Shown piece by piece: positions 44,293 through 52,996 of a stretch of 64,000 nt of DNA. The translations under genes were made by a program, and so were the position numbers. Every line of letters starts with the position of its first letter. Positions within the stretch are counted from its first letter, which is position 1. The DNA is from Microbacterium sp. Leaf151. GTDB lineage: Bacteria; Actinomycetota; Actinomycetes; Actinomycetales; Microbacteriaceae. Location: NCBI RefSeq assembly GCF_001424225.1, contig NZ_LMOR01000002.1:496001-560000 (forward strand). Direction: 5' to 3'. Under the pieces are notes generated by a model that was not told where the DNA came from, ran no database searches, and saw only the letters and a program-made list of their open reading frames with translations.

Positions 44293-46002
44293 ATGCCCGA
44301 GAATCAGCCGCCCGAGAGCGATCCGTTCGCCGACCTCTACGGGCGTCTGCCCGACCCGCGCAGGGGAGCACGCGCCGACGACGCACCGCCGTCGCGCCGC
44401 GCCGCCCGCGAGGCCCGCGCGGCGGGCGGCGATGCGTCCGACGCTCCGGACAGCGCGCGGTTCGACGCCGCGCGCCGCGCACCCAGTGACACGCCGTCGG
44501 CCCCCGCCCCCGAAGAAGTCACACCGGCGCCGGCGCCGGACGCCCCGGTCGCTCGACCGGCCGCCGAGATCTCACCGGATGACGCACCGCCCTCCGCCGT
44601 GCGGAACGACCCCTCGCCTGACACGGGATCACGGGAGATCCCGGCCCGCCCGCGCGACGCCGCGCCAACGGCCGGAGCGCGCCGCCCCAGCACCCGCACC
44701 GCGGGCGGTCGCGACGCAGCCCCCGGCCCCCGCCGGCGCAGCACGCCCTCGCGCGACGTCGAACCCGCACGCGAGCCCGCTCTCGTAGGTGCCGGTGCCG
44801 CCCCTGCCGCCGCATCGTCGGCCCCGGGGTCCGCGGCATCCGGATCGCTCGAACAGCTCTTCACGGGTCAGACCACCACGCACGACATCGGCCAGCCCGC
44901 GCCGCAGCCGTCGCGGAAGCGCCGCCACGTCGGCCGGTGGATCGCCCTGGCCGTCGTCGTGCTCCTGATCGGCGGCATGGTCGGCGGCGGCATGGCGCTG
45001 TGGAACACCTACGGCGATCGGGTGCAGGCCTTCCTCGGTCAAGAAGAACCGGTCGACTTCGAGGCGGGCCAAGCCACCGGTGAGACGCGCGTCACGATCG
45101 TCGCGGGCGACACCGGTGAATCGGTCTCCCCGAAGATGTTCGAGGCCGGCGTCACGAAGGCGTCGAACTCGCTGTACAAGTACATGGTCGACAACTCCAT
45201 CGCCTTCACCTTCCAGCCCGGCGTGTACAAGCTGCAGCAGCAGATGACCTCCGAGGCGGTGCTCGCCGCCCTCCGCCTCCCCGAGACCCGCCTGAACTAT
45301 TCCGTGCAGCTGCGCGAGGGACTGACGCTCGCGCAGTCGCTCGACCTCATCTCCGAACAGCTCGGCCTCGCACGCGCCGACCTCGACGCGGCCGTCGCCG
45401 ACCCGTCGCAGTACGGCGTACCGGCCGCGACGCTCGAGGGCTGGATCTTCCCCGCCACGTACGACTTCGACGAGGGTGTCACCGCCACGCAGGTCATCGA
45501 CACGATGGTAAAGCGCACCGTGCAGTCGCTCGACGCCGCGGGTGTGCCCGTGGCCGACCGCGAGCGGATCCTCATCATCGCCTCGATCATCGAGCGGGAA
45601 GCCCGCAGCAGCGAAGACTTCTACAAGGTCTCGCGCGTCATCGAGAACCGTCTCCAGCCCTCCAACCAGGAGACGTTCGGCAAGCTCGAGATGGACTCGA
45701 CGGTGCAGTACGGCGCCGGGGAGATGGGCAGCGGAACGGTCAGCACGTCCGAAGAGGCGCGCAACAGCGACAACCCGTGGAACACCTACATGTACCCGGG
45801 CCTGCCGATCGGACCCATCGCGAACGCGGGCGATCTCGCGATCGACGCGGCGATGAAGCCCGCCGACGGCCCGTGGCTGTATTTCGTGACGGTCAACCTC
45901 GACACCGGCGAGACCGTCTTCACCTCGACGTACAGCGAGCACGAGAAGGCGGTCGCCCAGTGGCGGGCGTGGTGCGCCGACAATCCGAACTCGGGATGCT
46001 GA
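44293..46002 (+). CDS. mltG: Endolytic murein transglycosylase MltG
   Basis: A 569-residue inner-membrane lytic transglycosylase that cleaves nascent glycan strands. A very long cytoplasmic N terminus (about 1-212), rich in Ala, Pro, Asp and Arg, is followed by one membrane helix at about 216-236 and an external LysM-like and YceG domain. LEGWIFPATYDFDEG and IASIIEREARSSEDF (catalytic Glu) and YPGLPIGPIANAG are intact. The extended N terminus is characteristic of actinobacteria and of unknown role. The ATG at 44293 directly follows the ruvX stop. The 3' end overlaps aroE by 7 bp. Confidence 0.93.
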   Translation: MPENQPPESDPFADLYGRLPDPRRGARADDAPPSRRAAREARAAGGDASDAPDSARFDAARRAPSDTPSAPAPEEVTPAPAPDAPVARPAAEISPDDAPPSAVRNDPSPDTGSREIPARPRDAAPTAGARRPSTRTAGGRDAAPGPRRRSTPSRDVEPAREPALVGAGAAPAAASSAPGSAASGSLEQLFTGQTTTHDIGQPAPQPSRKRRHVGRWIALAVVVLLIGGMVGGGMALWNTYGDRVQAFLGQEEPVDFEAGQATGETRVTIVAGDTGESVSPKMFEAGVTKASNSLYKYMVDNSIAFTFQPGVYKLQQQMTSEAVLAALRLPETRLNYSVQLREGLTLAQSLDLISEQLGLARADLDAAVADPSQYGVPAATLEGWIFPATYDFDEGVTATQVIDTMVKRTVQSLDAAGVPVADRERILIIASIIEREARSSEDFYKVSRVIENRLQPSNQETFGKLEMDSTVQYGAGEMGSGTVSTSEEARNSDNPWNTYMYPGLPIGPIANAGDLAIDAAMKPADGPWLYFVTVNLDTGETVFTSTYSEHEKAVAQWRAWCADNPNSGC

Positions 46003-46832
46003 CCGGACCCACGCGCCTGGCCGTCTGGGGCGACCCGATCGCGCACTCGCGGTCGCCCCGGCTGCACGCGGCGGCGTACGGCGTGCTCGGGCTCGAGTGG
46101 GAGTACGGGCGCCAGCAGGTTTCGGTCGACGCATTCACCGATCACCTCTCGGGATTGGATGCCACCTGGCGCGGTCTCTCGCTCACGATGCCGCTCAAGA
46201 CGGTCGCCGCACGAACGGCCCGCTCCCTCGACGAGGACGCGCGTCGGACAGGCGCGGTCAACACCTTCCTGCTCACCGACGACGGCCCCCACGGCTTCAA
46301 CACCGACGTCGGGGGACTCGCCCGCGCGCTCGAGGAGATCGGTGTGCACTCACCGGGCGCGGTGCGCGTGCTCGGTGCCGGGGCGACGGCCACGTCGGCG
46401 GTCGTCTCCGCCGCGCGCGTGGGTGCGGATCTCATCGAGGTACGCGCACGCCGCCCGGAAGCCGCCGAATCCCTCCGTACGCTCGGCGACGCGCTCGGCG
46501 TCGAGGTGCGCATCGGCGCGATCGACGACGACAGGGTCGACCCGGTGGATGCGACGATAGCGGCGCTGCCCGGAGGGACCGATCTCGGCCCGGTCGCCGA
46601 CATCCTGGCATCCGGGTCCGGTCCTCTCGTCGACGTCGTCTACGGCGGATGGCCGACGCCGCTGGCGCAGGCGTGGGAGCGAGCCGGGGTGGCCGCGCAC
46701 AACGGTCTCGAGATGCTGCTGCACCAGGCGCTGCTGCAGGTGCGCGTGTTCGTCACAGGCGACCCGCAGCGGCCGGTTGTCCACGAGGATGCAGTGCTGG
46801 CCGCGATGCGCACCGCGCTCGTGGGAGACTAG
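45996..46832 (+). CDS. aroE: Shikimate dehydrogenase (biosynthetic, chorismate operon)
   Basis: A 278-residue NADP-dependent dehydrogenase reducing 3-dehydroshikimate to shikimate. [28 protein letters not shown] (catalytic Lys), GAVNTF and FNTDVGG form the substrate half, and [15 protein letters not shown] starts the nucleotide-binding half. NGLEMLLHQ is near the end. It is the first aro gene after mltG and is distinct from the second dehydrogenase at 51090. Start ATG 45996 lies inside the mltG end. Confidence 0.93.
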   Translation: MLTGPTRLAVWGDPIAHSRSPRLHAAAYGVLGLEWEYGRQQVSVDAFTDHLSGLDATWRGLSLTMPLKTVAARTARSLDEDARRTGAVNTFLLTDDGPHGFNTDVGGLARALEEIGVHSPGAVRVLGAGATATSAVVSAARVGADLIEVRARRPEAAESLRTLGDALGVEVRIGAIDDDRVDPVDATIAALPGGTDLGPVADILASGSGPLVDVVYGGWPTPLAQAWERAGVAAHNGLEMLLHQALLQVRVFVTGDPQRPVVHEDAVLAAMRTALVGD

Positions 46833-46836
46833 GGGA

Positions 46837-48063
46837 ATGCTTCGCGTTCTCACGGCCGGCGAGTCCCACGGCCCCGAACTGATCGCCCTCATGGAGGGGA
46901 TGCCGGCCGGCGTTCCCGTCTCGTCCGCGCAGATCCGCGCCGAACTCGCGCGCCGCCGCCTGGGTTACGGTCGCGGGTCGCGGATGAAGTTCGAGGAAGA
47001 CGAGCTCACGCTCTCGACCGGTATCGTGCACGGCTTCACGATCGGGAGCCCGATCGCGTTGCGCATCGGCAACACCGAGTGGCCGAAGTGGACCGAGGTC
47101 ATGAGCCCCGAGCCGATCGAGCTGTCCGACCGGTCGCGCGGTCGCGGTGCGGCCCTCACGCGTCCGCGTCCGGGTCACGCCGATCTGGTGGGCATGCAGA
47201 AGTACGGCTTCGACGAGGCGCGTCCGATCCTCGAGCGCGCCTCCGCCCGCGAGACCGCGGCGCGCGTCGCCCTCGGCGCCATCGCACGGTCGTTCCTGAG
47301 CGAGCTCGGCATCCGCCTCGTGAGCCACACGCTCTCGATCGGTCCGGTGCGGGTTCCCGACGATGCCGCCTTCCCGACCCCCGATGACGTCGACCTGCTC
47401 GACGCCGACCCGTTGCGCTGCTTCCACCCCGAGACCAGCGCCGCCATGGTGGCCGAGGTCGACGACGCGAAGAAGGCCGGCGACACGCTCGGTGGCATCG
47501 TCGAAGTGCTCGCCTACGGGCTGCCGCCGGGACTCGGGTCCCACGTGCAGTGGGATCGACGACTGGATGCCAAGCTCGCCCACGCCCTGATGAGCATCCA
47601 GGCCATCAAGGGGGTCGAGGTCGGCGACGGCTTCCTCACCACGACTCGTCGGGGGTCGCAGGCCCATGACGAGCTGTTCGCGACGGGGGAGGGCATCACG
47701 CGCTCGTCCGATCGCGCCGGCGGCACCGAGGGCGGAATGTCGACGGGCACGGTGCTGCGCGTCCGCGCCGGCATGAAGCCCATCGCCACGATCCCCAAGG
47801 CCCTGCGCACGGTCGACGTCGCGACCGGCGACACCGCTGCCGCACACCACCAGCGTTCCGACGTGTGCGCTGTGCCGGCCGCCGGCGTCGTCGCCGAGGC
47901 CATGGTCGCCGTCACCCTCGCCGACGCCGTACTCGACAAGTTCGGCGGCGACAACATCGTCGAGACACGTCGCAACCTCGAGACCTACCTCGCGAACCTG
48001 CCCGAGACGCTGCGCACCGCCGACGCGTCCGACGCGGGGCTCCTCGCGCATGACCTCGCCTGA
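46837..48063 (+). CDS. aroC: Chorismate synthase
   Basis: A 408-residue enzyme that converts EPSP to chorismate using reduced FMN. It begins [18 protein letters not shown], with [32 protein letters not shown] and the C-terminal motifs [13 protein letters not shown] and [15 protein letters not shown]. It is complete in length. The start lies four bases after the aroE stop, with GGGAG upstream, and the end overlaps aroK by 14 bp. Confidence 0.96.
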   Translation: MLRVLTAGESHGPELIALMEGMPAGVPVSSAQIRAELARRRLGYGRGSRMKFEEDELTLSTGIVHGFTIGSPIALRIGNTEWPKWTEVMSPEPIELSDRSRGRGAALTRPRPGHADLVGMQKYGFDEARPILERASARETAARVALGAIARSFLSELGIRLVSHTLSIGPVRVPDDAAFPTPDDVDLLDADPLRCFHPETSAAMVAEVDDAKKAGDTLGGIVEVLAYGLPPGLGSHVQWDRRLDAKLAHALMSIQAIKGVEVGDGFLTTTRRGSQAHDELFATGEGITRSSDRAGGTEGGMSTGTVLRVRAGMKPIATIPKALRTVDVATGDTAAAHHQRSDVCAVPAAGVVAEAMVAVTLADAVLDKFGGDNIVETRRNLETYLANLPETLRTADASDAGLLAHDLA

Positions 48064-48601
48064 GGTCGCTCCCGACGCGGCGCCCGGGTCGGCCGTCGTA
48101 CTCATCGGACCGATGGGTGCGGGCAAGACCAGCGTCGGCCGCCGCGTCGCCCGCGCGCTGGGTACGCCGTTCACCGACACCGACAAACTCGTCGTGCGCG
48201 ACCACGGGCCCATCCCGGCCCTCTTCGTCGCCCACGGCGAGCCCCACTTCCGTGCCCTCGAACGAGAAGCCGTGGTCGAAGCCCTCGCCCGCGGCGGAGT
48301 CGTCGCTCTCGGCGGCGGGGCCGTGCTCGACCCGGTGACCCGCGAACGGCTCACCGCTCATCGCGTGGTGCTGCTGACGGTGGCGCCGCATGTCGTGGCA
48401 TCCCGGATCCACGGCGACGAGCGCCCGTTGCTGGGCGGCGAAGACCCCGTCGCCCGCTGGCAGCGCATCTACGACGAACGGCGGTCCGTCTACGAGCGGA
48501 CCGCCGACATCACCTTCGACACGTCGTCGGGACCGCTCGTGCGCGTCGTCGACGACATCGTGGCCTGGGCACGCCGTGTGCCGGCCGGAGAGACGGCATG
48601 A
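48050..48601 (+). CDS. aroK: Shikimate kinase
   Basis: A 183-residue nucleoside-monophosphate-kinase-fold enzyme that phosphorylates shikimate. The P-loop is GPMGAGKTS (20-28), [12 protein letters not shown] carries the shikimate-binding Asp, then FRALEREAV and ALGGGAVL follow. It overlaps aroC by 14 bp and aroB in ATGA, so all four aro genes appear translationally linked. Confidence 0.94.
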   Translation: MTSPEVAPDAAPGSAVVLIGPMGAGKTSVGRRVARALGTPFTDTDKLVVRDHGPIPALFVAHGEPHFRALEREAVVEALARGGVVALGGGAVLDPVTRERLTAHRVVLLTVAPHVVASRIHGDERPLLGGEDPVARWQRIYDERRSVYERTADITFDTSSGPLVRVVDDIVAWARRVPAGETA

Positions 48602-49674
48602 CCGACACAACCACCATCAGCGTCGCCGGTGATGCCGGCTACGACATCACGATCGGCCGCGGACTGCTCGCCGCGCTGGGCGAGAGGCTGCCCGCGGCGG
48701 CCCGCAAGGTGCTCGTGGTGCACCCGCCGACCCTCGCGAAGCAGGCCGAGGCGTTGCGCGCGCAGCTGATGGGCGACCGTCAGGTGCTGCTCGCCGAGAT
48801 CCCCGACGCCGAGGCCGGCAAGCGCGTCGAGGTCGCCGCGTTCTGCTGGCAGGTGATGGGTCAGGCCGACTTCACTCGCACCGACGTCGTCATCGGTTTC
48901 GGCGGGGGATCGGTCACCGACCTCGCCGGTTTCGTCGCCGCGACCTGGTTGCGCGGCGTGGCGCTCGTGCAGGTCCCGACCACGGTGCTCGGAATGGTGG
49001 ATGCCGCGGTGGGCGGCAAGACCGGGATCAACACCGCCGAGGGTAAGAACCTCGTCGGCGCGTTCTGGCCCCCGACCGCCGTGATCTGCGATCTCGACCT
49101 TCTCGACACCCTGTCGAAGAACGAAGCGACCGCCGGCTTCGCCGAGGTGGTGAAGGCCGGTTTCATCTGGCATCCGGAGATCCTCGACCTCATCGAGGCC
49201 GATCCCGAGGGCGTCGTCGACCCTCGCGGCGACGCGTTCCGCCGGTGCATCGAACTGGCCATCGACATGAAGGCGCGCGTCGTGGGTGAAGACCTGCGCG
49301 AAGCGGGCCTGCGCGAGGTCCTGAACTACGGCCACACGCTCGGCCACGCGATCGAGCACGCCGAGCGCTACCGCTGGCGTCACGGTGCCGCGATCTCGGT
49401 GGGCATGGTGTTCGCGGCCGAGTTGTCGCGCCTGGCCGGCCGCCTCTCCGACGACGTCGCACAGCGTCACCGCACCGTGCTCGAATCGCTGGGACTGCCG
49501 ACGACCTACCGCGCCGGAGCGTTCCAAACGCTCAAGGCCACGATGCAGCGCGACAAGAAGAGCCGTGGGGCGATGCTGCGCTTCATCGTGCTCGACGACC
49601 TCGCGCGCCCCACCGTGCTGCAGGCCCCCGACGAGTCGCTGCTCTTCGCGGCATACCAGGAGGTCGGAGCGTAG
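48598..49674 (+). CDS. aroB: 3-dehydroquinate synthase
   Basis: A 358-residue NAD- and metal-dependent enzyme that cyclises DAHP to 3-dehydroquinate. [51 protein letters not shown] and [12 protein letters not shown] (metal-binding His) are intact. It is the last gene of the aroE-C-K-B series. In most relatives aroQ follows immediately, but here a terminator and the quinate cassette separate them. Confidence 0.96.
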   Translation: MTDTTTISVAGDAGYDITIGRGLLAALGERLPAAARKVLVVHPPTLAKQAEALRAQLMGDRQVLLAEIPDAEAGKRVEVAAFCWQVMGQADFTRTDVVIGFGGGSVTDLAGFVAATWLRGVALVQVPTTVLGMVDAAVGGKTGINTAEGKNLVGAFWPPTAVICDLDLLDTLSKNEATAGFAEVVKAGFIWHPEILDLIEADPEGVVDPRGDAFRRCIELAIDMKARVVGEDLREAGLREVLNYGHTLGHAIEHAERYRWRHGAAISVGMVFAAELSRLAGRLSDDVAQRHRTVLESLGLPTTYRAGAFQTLKATMQRDKKSRGAMLRFIVLDDLARPTVLQAPDESLLFAAYQEVGA

Positions 49675-49710
49675 GCTCCGACGCGGGCGCTCGATCCGCG
49701 AAACGAACGC

Positions 49711-49748
49711 CGAACGGCCCCGCCTCTCGAAGGAGACGGGGCCGTTCG
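49711..49748. terminator. Bidirectional terminator between aroB and the quinate cassette
   Basis: CGAACGGCCCCG (49711-49722) and CGGGGCCGTTCG (49737-49748) form a 12-bp stem extended by inner CTCTC/GAGA pairing, between convergent genes. Confidence 0.85.
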
Positions 49749-49756
49749 CGGTCGGA

Positions 49757-51076
49757 TCAGACGCTCGCGGGGACGCGTCCCTCGGCCCGCAGCCCGAGCT
49801 GATCGGTGGGGACGTTCTTCGTCTCCCGAGCGGTCAGGGCACTCACCGAAGCGATGATCGCGATGACCGCCGTGAAGATGCTGATGACGACCCAGCCGCC
49901 CGCACCGCCACCACCGAGGGCGGCGACGATGCTCGGCGCGAAGCCGGCCATGAGGAAGCCGAGCTGCGTACCGATCGCCATGCCCGAGAAGCGCACACGG
50001 GTGCTGAACATCTCGCCATAGAACGACGGCCACACGGCATTGGCTGCGGCGTACCCGCAGGAGAACGTCAGGATCGCCAGGCCGAACGTGAGCAGGTCGT
50101 TTCCGGCGCCCATCGACAGCATGTAGAACGGCATGAACGCCGCCGACGACAGCGCGCCGTAGATGAAGACGGGCTTGCGGCCGATGCGGTCGGCGAGCCT
50201 GCCGAACAGTGGCTGGGTGAACAGCGCGACGACGTTGGCCACGACGACCAGCCACAGCGTCACGCTGGCGGCGAGACCGACCTCCTTGCCGTACGCGATC
50301 GCGAGGGTGCCGAAGACGGTGGAGACCGCGGCGATGAAGGCGCAGAAGATCACGCGCAACACGTCTCGCCAGTGGTTCTTCAGCAGGGGCACCAGCGGCA
50401 TCCGGGCGATCTGGCCGGTGGCCTTCGCCTGCTCGAACTCGGGGGTCTCGTGGAGGCTCCGGCGGATGAAGAAGGCCACCACGACGACGACCGCGCTGAG
50501 CCAGAACGGCACGCGCCAGCCCCACGAGAACTTGATGTCGTCGGGCAGTGCGACGACGGGGATGAAGATCAGCGCGGCGAGGATCTGGCCGCCCTGCGTG
50601 CCGGTCAGCGTCCACGACGTGAAGAACGAGCGACGCGTGTCGGGGGCGTGCTCCAGGGTCAGCGACGACGCCCCGGCCTGCTCGCCGGCCGCCGACAGCC
50701 CCTGGGCGAGGCGGCACAGCACGAGAAGAGCCGGCGCGAACCAGCCGATCTGCGCGAAGCCGGGGAGGCAACCGATGATGAAGGTCGACAGACCCATCAG
50801 GAGCAGGGTGAACATCAACACCTTCTGGCGCCCGATGCGGTCACCGAAGTGGCCGAGGATGACGGCTCCGAACGGGCGCGCGATGTAGGCGAACCCGAAG
50901 GTCGCGAACGACATCACGAGGGCCGCCTGGTCGCCCGAGGGGAAGAACACCGTCGGGAAGATGAGGGCGGCGGCGGAGCCGAACAGGAAGAAGTCGTAGT
51001 ACTCCACGGCGCTGCCCATGAAGCTGGCCGTGGCCGCCTTCACGGGAGTCTTCCGCGTCGTTGCGGTGGTGGTCAT
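49757..51076 (-). CDS. MHS-family MFS transporter, probable shikimate/quinate importer
   Basis: A 439-residue 12-helix major facilitator of the metabolite:proton symporter subfamily. SFMGSAVEYYDFFLFGSAAA and GHFGDRIGRQKVLMFTLLLM are diagnostic of the ShiA/KgtP/ProP group, and LFGRLADRIGRKPVFIYGA is the repeated motif in the second half. The shikimate or quinate substrate is inferred from its operon partner, the dehydrogenase 13 bases upstream, and from the QsuB gene across the regulator. The ATG at 51076 is preceded by AAGGAG. Confidence 0.85.
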   Translation of the reverse strand: MTTTATTRKTPVKAATASFMGSAVEYYDFFLFGSAAALIFPTVFFPSGDQAALVMSFATFGFAYIARPFGAVILGHFGDRIGRQKVLMFTLLLMGLSTFIIGCLPGFAQIGWFAPALLVLCRLAQGLSAAGEQAGASSLTLEHAPDTRRSFFTSWTLTGTQGGQILAALIFIPVVALPDDIKFSWGWRVPFWLSAVVVVVAFFIRRSLHETPEFEQAKATGQIARMPLVPLLKNHWRDVLRVIFCAFIAAVSTVFGTLAIAYGKEVGLAASVTLWLVVVANVVALFTQPLFGRLADRIGRKPVFIYGALSSAAFMPFYMLSMGAGNDLLTFGLAILTFSCGYAAANAVWPSFYGEMFSTRVRFSGMAIGTQLGFLMAGFAPSIVAALGGGGAGGWVVISIFTAVIAIIASVSALTARETKNVPTDQLGLRAEGRVPASV

Positions 51077-51089
51077 GAACGGATGCTCC

Positions 51090-51983
51090 TTAGCGGGCGA
51101 CGGCCGGTCCGACGGTGGTGTCGGCGGCGACGAGGTCGAGGAAATGGGTGGTCATGCGGTCGGGGTCGGGTCGCGTACCCGTGATGAGGGCGAACGCGTC
51201 GACGGCCTGGTGGACCGCCATGCGTCCGCCGCTGAGCGTGCGGCAGCCGCGCTCCCGCGCGGTGATCAACAGTTCGGTGTCGAGCGGTCGGTAGACGATG
51301 TCGGCGATCCAGAGCTCCGGACGCAGCAGGGCGGCGTCGAGGGGCAGTCCCGGATGCTCGGCCATGCCGACGGGAGTGCAGTGCACGAGACCGTCGGCGC
51401 TGGCCAGCACGTCGGCGAGCCCGTCGGGCGCGGCGGTGTCGACGACGGCGAGCGGATGCCGTGACGCCAGATCGTCGGCGAGGGCAGCGGCGCGCACCGG
51501 GTCGAGGTCGACGATGCTCAGCCGCGCGGTGCCCAGGCGCAGCAGCGCGTCGGCGACGGCAGACCCCGCACCTCCCGCGCCGAGCTGAACGACATGCCGG
51601 GTCTCGGCATCCGGAAGCCCGTCGACGAACGCGGCGGCGAAGCCGGTGGTGTCGGTGTTGTGGCCGACGCGCCCGGTGGGCGTGAACAGCACGGTGTTGA
51701 CCGCGCCGAGGGCGGCGGCGACCGGGTCGATGCGGTCGAGGTGGGCGAGCACGCTCTGCTTGCAGGGGTGGGTGACGTTCACGGCGTCGTAGCCGAGGCG
51801 TTCCGCCCAGGCGAGGACATCGCCGATGCGCTCGGGGTCGATCCCGAGGGCGGTGAGGTCGAGCGGGCGGTAGACGTAGGTCATGCCGAGCGCGCGCGCT
51901 TCGGCCATGTGCATCGGCGGGGTGAGCGAGGGGAGGACCCCGGTGCCGATGAGGCCGACGAGGTAGGGATGCGCGTCGATCAC
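51090..51983 (-). CDS. Shikimate/quinate dehydrogenase, catabolic paralogue
   Basis: A 297-residue protein of the shikimate/quinate dehydrogenase family. VGLIGTGVLPSLTPPMHMAE replaces the SxS substrate motif of AroE, as in QsuD/quinate dehydrogenases of corynebacteria. VNVTHPCKQSVL carries the Lys, GAVNTVLF and HNTDTTGFA follow, and VVQLGAGGAGSAVADALL starts the NAD-binding half. It would oxidise quinate or shikimate to dehydroquinate or dehydroshikimate. The GTG at 51983 follows AGGAG. It is transcribed with the transporter, and a TetR-type operator lies 31 bases upstream. Confidence 0.87.
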   Translation of the reverse strand: MIDAHPYLVGLIGTGVLPSLTPPMHMAEARALGMTYVYRPLDLTALGIDPERIGDVLAWAERLGYDAVNVTHPCKQSVLAHLDRIDPVAAALGAVNTVLFTPTGRVGHNTDTTGFAAAFVDGLPDAETRHVVQLGAGGAGSAVADALLRLGTARLSIVDLDPVRAAALADDLASRHPLAVVDTAAPDGLADVLASADGLVHCTPVGMAEHPGLPLDAALLRPELWIADIVYRPLDTELLITARERGCRTLSGGRMAVHQAVDAFALITGTRPDPDRMTTHFLDLVAADTTVGPAVAR

Positions 51984-52013
51984 GGTACTCCTTCGTGTCC
52001 GTGGGTCCGGTTA

Positions 52014-52029
52014 TGTACTAACCGGTACG
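52014..52029. promoter_or_regulatory. Candidate TetR operator 1 (before the dehydrogenase-transporter unit)
   Basis: TGTACTA-ac-CGGTACG is an imperfect version of the perfect palindrome at 52971 (TGTACCA-ga-TGGTACA), with the same 7+2+7 geometry. It lies 31 bases before the dehydrogenase start. Confidence 0.6.
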
Positions 52030-52110
52030 TTCAGAGGAAATCATGGCGGCGCCGCGTTGTCAACGGCGGGTTCCGGATGCCACGGGCCGGCGCTCCGCTT
52101 GCCGACACGG

Positions 52111-52178
52111 CGCCTCCGCAGGATCGAGTGTCCACAACACGCCGCACCGCTCGCGGGGCAGCGGCGTGTCTTGGACAC
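52111..52178. repeat. 68-bp palindromic repeat unit, copy 1
   Basis: The unit contains a 51-bp hairpin (52128-52178): GTGTCCA-ca-ACACGCCGC, a 15-nt loop, then GCGGCGTGT-ct-TGGACAC. It matches copy 2 at 52217 in 66 of 68 positions. Confidence 0.85.
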
Positions 52179-52216
52179 TGATTCGGGGCCGGGGCCTCGA
52201 CCGACCTAACGCGCAG

Positions 52217-52284
52217 CGCCTCCGCGGCATCGAGTGTCCACAACACGCCGCACCGCTCGCGGGGCAGCGGCGTGTCTTGGACAC
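52217..52284. repeat. 68-bp palindromic repeat unit, copy 2
   Basis: Direct copy of the unit at 52111, 106 bp away, with two base changes in the left flank. The hairpin spans 52234-52284. Both sit in the 330-bp gap between the dehydrogenase and the tetR gene, which holds no gene that I can support. Confidence 0.85.
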
Positions 52285-52313
52285 CCAACGCCCCTCGGGC
52301 GAGGCGGTGCGCG

Positions 52314-52946
52314 TCAGCGCGCGGGCGCCGTGAGCCAGCCGACGACGACGTCGCCGAGGGCTGTGCGAAGGTGCGCGCGACGCTCGGGGGAGGCGAGGTC
52401 GACGTCGAAGAGGTGACCGAACGTGTACTGGTTCGCGACCTGGAACACGCAGTACGAACTGATCACGAGGTGCACGTCGATCGCATCGACGTCGGAGCGG
52501 AACACGCCGGCCTCGCGGCCGCGCTCCAGGATCTCGTCGAGAAGGCCCTTCGCCGGCTGTGACAGCGTGCGGAGCCCCTCGATCTGACGGATGAACTCGC
52601 CGCGATGGATGTTCTCGATGGCGACCAGACGGATGAAGGCCTCGTGTCCCACGTGGTGGTCGAACGTCAGCTCAGCGAGGGCACGGATGGCGTCCACGGG
52701 ATCGGCGTGGTCGACGTCGATCGCCCGCTCCGCCTCGCGGATACCGCGGTACGCCTCTTCGAGCACGGCCCGGTACAGGCCCTCCTTGCCGCCGAAGTAG
52801 TAGTAGATCATCCGCTTCGTGGTGCGGGTGCGGGCGGCGATCTCGTCGACGCGGGCGCCGGAGAAGCCGTCTTCGGCGAACACCTCGGTCGCGACGGTGA
52901 GCAGTTCGGCGCGAGTGCGCTCGGCGTCCCTGCGTGCCTCGGCCAT
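52314..52946 (-). CDS. TetR-family transcriptional regulator of the quinate/shikimate cassette
   Basis: A 210-residue TetR-type repressor. The helix-turn-helix region FSGARVDEIAARTRTTKRMI lies near residues 28-47, followed by YYYFGGKEGLYRAVLEEAY and a ligand-binding domain. It is divergent from qsuB, and a perfect palindrome lies between them, so autoregulation is likely. The ligand is probably a cassette metabolite such as shikimate, quinate or protocatechuate. The minus-strand TAGTCT at 52953-52958 is six bases before the ATG, which fits a leaderless message. Confidence 0.86.
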   Translation of the reverse strand: MAEARRDAERTRAELLTVATEVFAEDGFSGARVDEIAARTRTTKRMIYYYFGGKEGLYRAVLEEAYRGIREAERAIDVDHADPVDAIRALAELTFDHHVGHEAFIRLVAIENIHRGEFIRQIEGLRTLSQPAKGLLDEILERGREAGVFRSDVDAIDVHLVISSYCVFQVANQYTFGHLFDVDLASPERRAHLRTALGDVVVGWLTAPAR

Positions 52947-52970
52947 TCGGTCAGACTAGTGGACCCGCTT

Positions 52971-52986
52971 TGTACCAGATGGTACA
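52971..52986. promoter_or_regulatory. Candidate TetR operator 2 (between tetR and qsuB)
   Basis: TGTACCA-ga-TGGTACA is a perfect palindrome. It overlaps TACATT (52983-52988), the likely qsuB -10 box eight bases before that gene's ATG, and covers the region just upstream of the tetR promoter, so one bound dimer could block both. Confidence 0.7.
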
Positions 52987-52996
52987 TTCGGCGCCC

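Noticed and set aside
52111..52284. Plain transcription terminators
   Set aside because: Two near-identical long units of 68 bp including flanks point to a dispersed element more than to independent terminators, although termination activity is not excluded.
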